This document shows positions 8,998 through 13,682 of a stretch of 21,078 bases of DNA, piece by piece. Numbering within the stretch: position 1 is the first letter of the stretch; each line of letters opens with the position of its first letter. Where the stretch lies: positions 1 to 21,078 of the forward strand of contig CAZNXE010000070.1 of assembly GCA_964576465.1 (NCBI GenBank). Direction: 5' to 3'. Position numbers and translations under genes: made by a program. This DNA is from CAZNXE01 sp964576465. GTDB lineage: Bacteria > Planctomycetota > Planctomycetia > Pirellulales > JAEUIK01. The notes under the pieces were generated by a model that saw only the letters and a program-made list of their open reading frames with translations, ran no database searches and was not told where the DNA came from.

Positions 8998-9003
8998 ATT
9001 GTA
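8998..9003 (-). promoter_or_regulatory. Candidate -10 box for tyrA-purL-purQ
   Basis: On the minus strand TACAAT lies about 75 bases before the tyrA ATG. No good -35 box is seen at the usual distance, so this is a weak call. Confidence 0.35.
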
Positions 9004-9076
9004 ACAGATAGACCCACGGCTTAACGAGTAGGCAGTCGGGGACGGTCAGCAGACCTCATTCGCCCGGTAACACGCC

Positions 9077-9082
9077 TATAAT
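9077..9082 (+). promoter_or_regulatory. Candidate -10 box for the GspF-like gene
   Basis: A perfect TATAAT lies 87 bases before the ATG at 9169. The -35 position does not match consensus, so an activator or a chance match is possible. Confidence 0.4.
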
Positions 9083-9168
9083 CAAAGGTGCCTCTGTCGG
9101 ATAAGATTCGATTCTTACCACCAGCCGCTGCACCGTCCTCCTGATTCTAATTCCCCTGCGAGACTCCG

Positions 9169-10209
9169 ATGCTTCTTCAATCCCGCGCACACATGAAGCC
9201 GCTTGCCGCCATGTGCCGGCGGATGGCAACGTCTTTGGAAGCCGGGATCGACCTGCGTCGTGTGGTCGAGCGGGAAGCCGGCTCTCAGGCGCCGGCGGCA
9301 CAGCGGCGGGTGATGCGGGCAGCCTACGAAGCAGTGAAAGCGGGTCACTCACTGAGCGATGCGATTGAGGAAAGTGGACAGTTCTTTCCCGAGCTATTTC
9401 GAGAGTTAGTCGAGGTTGGAGAGGAGACGGGGCAACTGCCCGAGGTGTTTCGCCATTTGGCCGTACACTACGAACGACAGTTGTCCCTGCGGCGGGAGTT
9501 CATGACGGCCATCTCCTGGCCGCTGACCCAATTGGCGGCGGCCATCTGCACGGTCGGGCTGTTGATCTGGATCTTAGGGTGGATTGCCGATACCCGCGGC
9601 GGCGAAGCCATGGACGTGCTGGGGTGGGGGCTCACCGGTGATCGCGGGGCGACGATCTATTTCGGCATTGTTGCCACCGTGGTGGGCGTTTCGGCTGTTC
9701 TCTTCGAAGCTAGCCGGCGTGGGGCGCCGTGGGTTGAGCCACTTGTACGACTCGCCTATCGATTGCCGGTTGTCGGCGGGGCGCTCACGACGTTGGCGCT
9801 GGCAAGGATGGCGTGGTCGATGAGCCTGACGTTGGACACGGGAATGTCACTGCAGAAGGCGCTGCCGCTTGGGTTTCGCGCCAGCGGCGATCCGTTCCAC
9901 CTCGTCCATTCGCGAAGAGTCGTTGATCAGATCACCGAAGGGAGCGAGATCCACGAAGCCATGACCGACACCGGGGCCTTTCCTCACGACTTTCTAGACG
10001 CGGTAAGGGTTGGCGAGCAAAGCGGACGGCTGCCAGAGCAGATGACACTGCTCTCACGGCAGTATGAACAGCGGGCAGATGCCGCCCTGACGGTATTAAC
10101 TCAAATTGCGGGATTCGGCGTCTGGATTCTGGTGGCAACGTTCATCGTGGTGCTCATCTTCCGCATCTTCAATACCTACCTCGGAGCAATCTACGAGAAC
10201 CTGCCATAG
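9169..10209 (+). CDS. GspF/PilC-family inner-membrane protein (type II secretion / type IV pilus-like)
   Basis: Integral membrane platform protein of the GspF/PilC family, which anchors the ATPase in type II secretion and type IV pilus machines. 346 aa. It has two copies of the cytoplasmic T2SSF domain. The first is residues about 12-115, with F-F-P-E-L-F-R-E-L-V-E-V-G-E-E-T-G-Q-L-P. The second is about 205-305, with F-P-H-D-F-L-D-A-V-R-V-G-E-Q-S-G-R-L-P. Membrane segments are at about 118-142, 162-182 and 308-335. No other secretion gene lies in the window, so its partner machine is unknown. The family usually has about 400 aa; this one starts directly at the first domain. An in-frame ATG at 9193 is an alternative start. 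Confidence 0.88.
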   Translation: MLLQSRAHMKPLAAMCRRMATSLEAGIDLRRVVEREAGSQAPAAQRRVMRAAYEAVKAGHSLSDAIEESGQFFPELFRELVEVGEETGQLPEVFRHLAVHYERQLSLRREFMTAISWPLTQLAAAICTVGLLIWILGWIADTRGGEAMDVLGWGLTGDRGATIYFGIVATVVGVSAVLFEASRRGAPWVEPLVRLAYRLPVVGGALTTLALARMAWSMSLTLDTGMSLQKALPLGFRASGDPFHLVHSRRVVDQITEGSEIHEAMTDTGAFPHDFLDAVRVGEQSGRLPEQMTLLSRQYEQRADAALTVLTQIAGFGVWILVATFIVVLIFRIFNTYLGAIYENLP

Positions 10210-10292
10210 AGGGCAGGCGGGCCGATGAAAACTGCCCTATGTGACTGAGCACCCTGGTGGCATTCGGAGCCTGAATAAAATCGACGCAGGCA

Positions 10293-10547
10293 TTATTCTC
10301 TGATGCCCTCTTCAGCGAGCTCGTCACGTATCTCCTTCTTCAACGCATCACTGTCCAAAGGCTTCGCCTCACCCCTATTGGCTTGGTCAATCGACTCTTG
10401 CATCGCTTCACCAAGGCACGCAACCTCGGCCTCATAGGCTTCAAACTCCGCGACTGTCTCAGCAAGCGAGAAGTCTTGGCGTCCGCCTGCTAGCTTCTTG
10501 TCGACGAATCGCCGAAACCGCTCAAGCTCAGTGGAATCAGTGGCCAT
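10293..10547 (-). CDS. Small antitoxin-like protein (orphan)
   Basis: 84-aa acidic, helical protein. The ATG at 10547 is chosen because a GGAG lies 9 bases upstream; an in-frame ATG at 10568 has no such site. The pattern F-x-x-F-V-D-K-K-L near the start, D-F-S-L-A-E-T in the middle and a C-terminal K-P-L-D-S-D-A followed by an acidic/basic helix resembles small proteins often found as putative antitoxins in planctomycetes. That resemblance is from memory and not strong. No toxin gene is next to it on either side. The mobile element inserted 150 bases upstream of its start. TTGCCC-N18-CATAAT at 10611-10582 is a plausible promoter. Function not assigned. Confidence 0.6.
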   Translation of the reverse strand: MATDSTELERFRRFVDKKLAGGRQDFSLAETVAEFEAYEAEVACLGEAMQESIDQANRGEAKPLDSDALKKEIRDELAEEGIRE

Positions 10548-10581
10548 GGGGAAAATCTCCATCATCAACGTACTACTTATT

Positions 10582-10611
10582 ATTATGCCATACGGGCCTC
10601 CATGGGGGCAA
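10582..10611 (-). promoter_or_regulatory. Candidate promoter of the small antitoxin-like gene
   Basis: Minus strand TTGCCC (10611-10606), 18-base spacer, CATAAT (10587-10582), about 35 bases before the chosen ATG. Confidence 0.4.
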
Positions 10612-10697
10612 AGCTAAGAACCAGGCCAGCGACGCACCGCGCCGTGTTTCCGATCTGTTCTGCCATGGTTCTTGTACTTCGCGTGCGACATATGGCA

Positions 10698-10705
10698 CAA
10701 GATTC
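10698..10705 (+). repeat. Target site duplication, left copy
   Basis: CAAGATTC directly abuts the left terminal inverted repeat. An identical 8 bases follow the right repeat at 13609-13616. IS1-type transposases typically duplicate 8-10 bp. The identity runs on for 3 more bases only because both the element end and the target continue with GGT. Confidence 0.88.
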
Positions 10706-10733
10706 GGTACTGTCCCGCTAAATCCACACGCGC
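10706..10733 (+). repeat. Left terminal inverted repeat
   Basis: 28 bp. The first 11 (GGTACTGTCCC) are identical to the inverted right end, and CCACAC at positions 19-24 also matches. Confidence 0.88.
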
Positions 10734-11680
10734 TACCTAACTGCCCGCTGTAAAAGCTCTTTGATCGACCACGGTTTTTGTGACAATTTTGCAGCCATCG
10801 CGCGGGTCACTTTTTTCAACGCTTCGTGCTTCCGGCAGAAATTGTACCAAGCGACGAACAGCGAAATCATCGCGGTATGGTGCCGAGCCGACTTGCTGTG
10901 AGCGTTGGTGAGTCGCGTGAATCGTCGAACGTGCATGCGAACCGAGAGGTTCAAGCGTTCGGAGTAGCTGGTCGACACGTAGTCTAGGTCCGGGTTTCCG
11001 AATCTGGGTTTCTTGATGATGCCGGTTATCGTCGCCGGGCTGTATCTTGTTTCGCTCTGGCTCGACGAATAGCTCTTGATTAGCTGGGCGAAGTCGACTC
11101 GCGACCCCAAGTGATAGGGCACGTTGTGCGTGTACGACGCGAAGCCATCGGACGTTACTTGAGTCTTGCCGGTGGTGGCATCGTTCAAGCGATGGAGAAA
11201 TCGGCGACAAGTATCATCGTCTCGGTTTCCGACGGCATGTGAAAGGATCATCTTGCTGTCGCAGTCGATGGCAAGCCATGTCCACGAATCGCCGACGTTT
11301 CCAACGATCCGCTTGGCTTGCTTGGTGCGGCTCTTGCAATGAACGAAGCCCCAAAGCTCATCTAGTTCGATGAACTTGGCTTCTACGCTTTGAACGGCTT
11401 TTTGTAGGAATTGGTCGCAGTTCTCGCCAGCGGTCACAATCAAGTCGCAGATCGTGTCACGCTTGACGTCGGTCAGTCGCTCACAAGCACGGATGCTCAT
11501 GCCTTCTAGGAGCATGCCGAGAACCATCATTGCTTTGTCCATGTCTAGCCGCATGTTGCCTAGCGGTCGCTGGTCGCTGGCAAACGTGGATTTGCAATCG
11601 GGGCATCTCCAACGCTGCTGGCCTTTGCGGTCGCGTCCGTGTTTCTTCCGGCTCGGGTGGTCGCAGGTTGCAGCTATCAT
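10733..11680 (-). CDS. IS1-type DDE transposase
   Basis: 315-aa transposase that should cut and join the ends of the surrounding element. The N-terminus carries a zinc-finger-like set (C6 and C-P-D-C at 26/29) in the context Q-Q-R-W-R-C-P-D-C, as in IS1 InsA-type DNA-binding domains, followed by a helix-turn-helix region (about 45-85). The catalytic triad is Asp107 in I-E-L-D-E-L-W, Asp178 in V-T-S-D-G-F-A-S-Y and Glu241 in S-E-R-L-N-L-S-V-R. It is a single uninterrupted ORF, unlike classic IS1, which needs a frameshift between insA and insB. It looks intact. Its stop lies almost at the left end of the element. The start ATG at 11680 has only a weak ribosome binding site. Confidence 0.92.
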   Translation of the reverse strand: MIAATCDHPSRKKHGRDRKGQQRWRCPDCKSTFASDQRPLGNMRLDMDKAMMVLGMLLEGMSIRACERLTDVKRDTICDLIVTAGENCDQFLQKAVQSVEAKFIELDELWGFVHCKSRTKQAKRIVGNVGDSWTWLAIDCDSKMILSHAVGNRDDDTCRRFLHRLNDATTGKTQVTSDGFASYTHNVPYHLGSRVDFAQLIKSYSSSQSETRYSPATITGIIKKPRFGNPDLDYVSTSYSERLNLSVRMHVRRFTRLTNAHSKSARHHTAMISLFVAWYNFCRKHEALKKVTRAMAAKLSQKPWSIKELLQRAVR

Positions 11681-11760
11681 CGCGAGTTCGCTTTCAGTTG
11701 CAGCCCTCGCTAGAATGGCTTTGTCAAGATTGGCCTAGCGAAAGCTTGGTCGGTTCTTCG

Positions 11761-11796
11761 CCCCGGTTGGGTTGCCGCCCAGCCGGGGTCTTTTTG
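11761..11796 (+). terminator. Strong rho-independent terminator inside the element
   Basis: An 11-bp stem, CCCCGGTTGGG (11761-11771) with CCCAGCCGGGG (11778-11788, one G-T pair), a 6-base loop, then TCTTTTTG. It acts on the plus strand, yet no plus-strand gene lies before it inside the element. It may stop transcripts crossing the transposase in antisense or end a short RNA. Confidence 0.75.
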
Positions 11797-11825
11797 TTGG
11801 CTAATGACCTACTACTAAATATAAT

Positions 11826-11904
11826 TGTAGCCACGTTTATTGATCGTGTCAATAGATGTAGCCACAAGAATAGCATTGACATATGGAAAAGTTGTGGCTA
11901 CGCT
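11826..11904 (+). promoter_or_regulatory. Promoter and repeated operator of the ribbon-helix-helix gene
   Basis: TTGACA (11876-11881), a 17-base spacer and TACGCT (11899-11904) form a promoter whose start would fall at about the ATG (11913), suggesting a leaderless mRNA. TGTAGCCAC occurs at 11826-11834 and 11857-11865 (31 bases apart, three helical turns). Its inverse GTGGCTAC is at 11894-11901, across the spacer and -10 box. This layout suits an autorepressor. Confidence 0.55.
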
Positions 11905-11912
11905 TATTGGAC

Positions 11913-12083
11913 ATGGGCCGAAAGAAACTTACTGACGATGATCGTCGAGACAAACCGCTTAGAATCCGCCTAACAGTGAAGGAAAGGCGGCAAATAGACG
12001 AGGTATCAGAGGGAAACGCTTCAAAATGGGCTCGTGATGTGCTGCTGAAGGCAGCAAAACGCCGAAGAAAAATAGGGGCCTAG
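11913..12083 (+). CDS. Small ribbon-helix-helix DNA-binding protein (passenger gene)
   Basis: 56-aa basic protein starting M-G-R-K-K-L-T-D-D. The segment K-P-L-R-I-R-L-T fits the ribbon-helix-helix beta strand. V-K-E-R-R-Q-I-D-E-V-S-E and N-A-S-K-W-A-R-D-V-L-L-K fit helices A and B, as in CopG-like repressors and relaxosome accessory proteins. An in-frame ATG at 11883 lies between the -35 and -10 boxes of the likely promoter, so 11913 is preferred. No ribosome binding site is present, consistent with a leaderless transcript. The stop codon lies in the loop of a 6-bp hairpin (GGGGCC / GGCCCC, 12075-12090). The repeated operator suggests it controls its own expression, and perhaps the transposase; the latter is inference. 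Confidence 0.65.
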   Translation: MGRKKLTDDDRRDKPLRIRLTVKERRQIDEVSEGNASKWARDVLLKAAKRRRKIGA

Positions 12084-12208
12084 CGGCCCCACAACGATAT
12101 TTCTGCGCGTGGTAACCAACACACGACATGTCTCCTTTCTACGTGGAATGGGGTGAAATCTGTTGCATTAAATGTCTGTTGAACGTATACTTGCGCGCAG
12201 AATGGCCG

Positions 12209-12230
12209 TGGCCGCTTGCTGCGGTTTTTT
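12209..12230 (+). terminator. Rho-independent terminator (plus strand)
   Basis: CCGC-TTGCT-GCGG followed by TTTTTTT. The stem is only 4 bp but the T-tract is good. It would end the transcript of the ribbon-helix-helix gene about 130 bases downstream of its stop. Confidence 0.5.
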
Positions 12231-12235
12231 TGAGT

Positions 12236-12302
12236 TGGACCTGGCGGGAATCGAACCCGGTCGCCTTGGCTTATAAGGACTTGGCGCCTACCTGGCAGGC
12301 CC
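12236..12302 (-). tRNA. tRNA-like sequence 1 (degenerate, 67 nt)
   Basis: Read on the minus strand. A 7-bp acceptor stem (GGGCCTG with CAGGTCC, one G-T pair) and a T-arm with the loop TTCGATT (4 of 5 pairs) are clear. The D-arm is short and lacks the normal pattern. Counting back from the T-arm gives the loop C-T-T-A-T-A-A (anticodon UAU, Ile), but its stem pairs poorly. An alternative 4-bp stem CCTT/AAGG gives anticodon AAG. The region between acceptor and T-arm is about 6 bases short. A 3' CCA is not encoded in the normal place. Either a decayed tRNA or a non-standard tRNA-like RNA. Confidence 0.4.
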
Positions 12303-12320
12303 TGAGCGGTAGCTAAAACC

Positions 12321-12391
12321 AGACTGGGACCGGAGTCGAACCGGTTTTCGGCGGATTGCAAGTCGCGGTGAGGACCGTCCTCCCCCCAGTC
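12321..12391 (-). tRNA. tRNA-like sequence 2 (Cys-like, unusual arms, 71 nt)
   Basis: Read on the minus strand. A perfect 7-bp acceptor stem (GACTGGG / CCCAGTC) stacks on a perfect 5-bp T-stem, ACCGG-TTCGACT-CCGGT, whose core matches the T-arm of E. coli tRNA-Cys as I recall it. The discriminator is U, as in tRNA-Cys. The D-arm is a compact GAGGA-CGG-TCCTC hairpin or a 3-bp stem. The anticodon arm is G-C-G-A, then C-T-T-G-C-A-A, then T-C-C-G-C, with one bulged C: by position the anticodon reads UGC, by similarity to tRNA-Cys GCA. No CCA is encoded. It lies 18 bases before tRNA-like 1 on the same strand. Confidence 0.45.
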
Positions 12392-12414
12392 AAAGGGTTT
12401 GGTTACAAACACAA

Positions 12415-12457
12415 AGAGCCCGGTCGAAGTGTCAGCTTCGATTCGGGCTCGTTTTAT
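12415..12457 (-). terminator. Long-stem terminator after the 105-aa gene (possibly two-way)
   Basis: GAGCCCG...TCGAAG / CTTCGA...CGGGCTC form a stem of about 13 bp with small internal asymmetry. On the minus strand it is followed by TTTGTGTTTG, on the plus strand by GTTTTATTT, so it may work in both directions. It separates the winged-helix genes from the tRNA-like pair. Confidence 0.65.
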
Positions 12458-12497
12458 TTCAAATCACCTCCGTTCACGTTGTGCCACCTGCGCGACG

Positions 12498-12815
12498 TTA
12501 ATCCTCGCGAGGCTTCCACAGTCCGTCATCTGTCCGATCGAAATTATTTGCATTCAGAAGGGCTGAAACAGTACCCTTTGGAATTTTCGGCAGCCCACGA
12601 ATCACGTCTTTTCTGGCTTGCGAGCCGTTTTGTCTTAGGTAATCCTCGATTTGCTCAATTCGGCTCTTCTTCCCGGCTGCTGGCGGCACGTCGCTATGTG
12701 CCGCTATTCCGTTGACGTCAGACTCCAGAATTTCGGCTGCTTCTCGCAACTTTCGAGCTGCGTTCTCATATCGGTGGGCCTGATCCTTTAGCTGTTTGAC
12801 AACATCGGAAGGCAT
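12498..12815 (-). CDS. Coiled-coil plus winged-helix-like small protein (passenger gene)
   Basis: 105 aa; GGAG lies 8 bases before the ATG. Residues about 5-33 form a charged helix likely to be a coiled coil (V-K-Q-L-K-D-Q-A-H-R-Y-E-N-A-A-R-K-L). A short linker with P-P-A-A-G-K-K leads to a domain of about 50 residues, S-R-I-E-Q-I-E-D-Y-L-R-Q-N-G..., ending N-N-F-D-R-T-D-D-G-L-W. Three helices followed by an F-x-R-x-x-x-G-x-W strand is the layout of HARE-type and other winged-helix domains; this is pattern recognition only. The neighbouring gene upstream has the same plan and a similar end (N-R-F-R-R-D-N-G-R-W). Expression is probably driven by the promoter and palindromes in 12831-12923. Function unknown. 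Confidence 0.62.
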   Translation of the reverse strand: MPSDVVKQLKDQAHRYENAARKLREAAEILESDVNGIAAHSDVPPAAGKKSRIEQIEDYLRQNGSQARKDVIRGLPKIPKGTVSALLNANNFDRTDDGLWKPRED

Positions 12816-12830
12816 GTGGATAGCTCCATG

Positions 12831-12923
12831 ATTTGCGATCTCTTCTAACGGCCTAGGTGGAGTAAAACAAAAATCGCTAACAAAGTCAAGCGGATGATGA
12901 AACTGTTAGCGACTATCGCAAAT
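12831..12923 (-). promoter_or_regulatory. Promoter region with two nested perfect 9-bp palindromes
   Basis: Minus-strand TTGACT (12889-12884), a 17-base spacer and TTTACT (12866-12861) make a moderate promoter for the 105-aa gene. Around it TCGCTAACA (12874-12882) pairs with TGTTAGCGA (12904-12912), and outside that ATTTGCGAT (12831-12839) pairs with ATCGCAAAT (12915-12923). All four half-sites are perfect. The inner pair straddles the -35 box, suggesting operator sites. Confidence 0.5.
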
Positions 12924-12951
12924 ACGTGCTGGGCCTTGATTTTTCAGGAGA

Positions 12952-13535
12952 TCAAGTTTGGACTAGAAGCCATCGCCCATTGTCCCGCCGAAAACGATTT
13001 TTGTCCCTTTTTAATTCAACGCTAATCGCATCCCGAAACGCTATTTTTTCCATAGAAGTCTTGTACCCGGCTTCAAGCATAGCGACGACCATTTCCGTTG
13101 GGTTCATCGGGCGGGTTTCTAGAACTGACGCGATAACATCGACCAGCGTCATATCCTCGAACGGCAGCGGATCGACTTCCACGCCCACCCGAACGTAGAC
13201 CGCCGGCTCCGTCCCGCTTGATCGCTTCACACGACGCACAAGACCACGCTCACGCAATCTCGACAGATGATTGTCGATCGACCGCTTTCGCCACACACGT
13301 GCAGGGTCGAGTGCCTCCAATCCCGTCATAATGTCGACCGTCGTAAACGATCGATCGGAAGGGATCAGCGATTCGATACATTCGCTGATCTTGCGATGCG
13401 TAGATGGCTCACGCCCGAGCAAATCTTGTTCGAGCGCAGCAATGCGGGTGAGCGTTTCGGCGTACTCATCACGCGCCGTGGTGATGGCCTTGTCCCGCTT
13501 CTGCCTCGCGCGCGTAGTGCGTTGAATTCATTCAT
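12952..13535 (-). CDS. Coiled-coil plus winged-helix-like protein (passenger gene), apparently frame-broken at a CG repeat
   Basis: The open frame from a TTG at 13422 encodes 156 aa, but the coding pattern continues upstream in the same frame (Q-K-R-D-K-A-I-T-T-A-R-D-E-Y-A-E-T-L) to a stop with no ATG or GTG. An ATG at 13535 (M-N-E-F-N-A-L-R-A-R) joins that frame if the (CG)4 run at 13507-13514 has one CG fewer, giving about 193 aa. The product would have an N-terminal coiled coil, a winged-helix domain (about S-F-T-T-V-D-I-M to Y-V-R-V, with N-H-L-S-R-L-R-E-R-G-L-V) and a second one ending N-R-F-R-R-D-N-G-R-W. It resembles the 105-aa protein downstream in layout. Probably DNA-binding; role unknown. 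If the break is not real or not used, the TTG start at 13422 applies. Confidence 0.58.
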
Positions 13536-13580
13536 GCACCGATGCTATGGGCGCGGTTCGGCAGGGCAAGGGGCGGTTTT

Positions 13581-13608
13581 GCATGTGTGGTTATGAAGGG
13601 ACAGTACC
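13581..13608 (-). repeat. Right terminal inverted repeat
   Basis: Inverted partner of 10706-10733: the outer 11 bases are identical, with about 21 of 28 matching overall. Confidence 0.88.
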
Positions 13609-13616
13609 CAAGATTC
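13609..13616 (+). repeat. Target site duplication, right copy
   Basis: CAAGATTC, identical to 10698-10705, directly after the right inverted repeat. The chromosome then continues into the uvrC upstream region. Confidence 0.88.
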
Positions 13617-13682
13617 GGTGAAATCCGACCACGCATGGCCGCTGGGGGGTTTCCGCTATAGTAGCATTGAGCTGGCAGCCGG

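Larger units (their letters stand above)
10706..13608. mobile_element. IS1-type insertion element with passenger genes (2903 bp)
   Basis: Both ends start GGTACTGTCCC (left 10706-10716; right, inverted, 13608-13598). They continue as an imperfect 28-bp terminal inverted repeat with about 21 matches, including a second conserved block CCACAC. Exact 8-bp direct repeats CAAGATTC flank the element. No second internal copy of the end was found near the transposase, so the whole 2.9 kb appears to move as one unit. The transposase lies at the left end, its stop 27 bases from the tip. The remaining 1.9 kb holds a ribbon-helix-helix gene, two tRNA-like sequences, a terminator and two winged-helix-like genes. 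Simple IS1 is about 0.8 kb; IS elements with passenger genes are known in several families, but I do not recognise this set. Confidence 0.88.

Noticed and set aside
10209..10245. Terminator after the GspF-like gene
   Set aside because: AGGGCAG / CTGCCCT forms a hairpin but no T-tract follows.
10706..11750. A simple IS ending just after the transposase
   Set aside because: No copy of the GGTACTGTCCC end or matching duplication was found before 13598.
12356..12715. 119-aa plus-strand ORF
   Set aside because: It overlaps a tRNA-like sequence, a terminator and the 105-aa minus-strand gene, which has a good ribosome binding site and a domain-like sequence.
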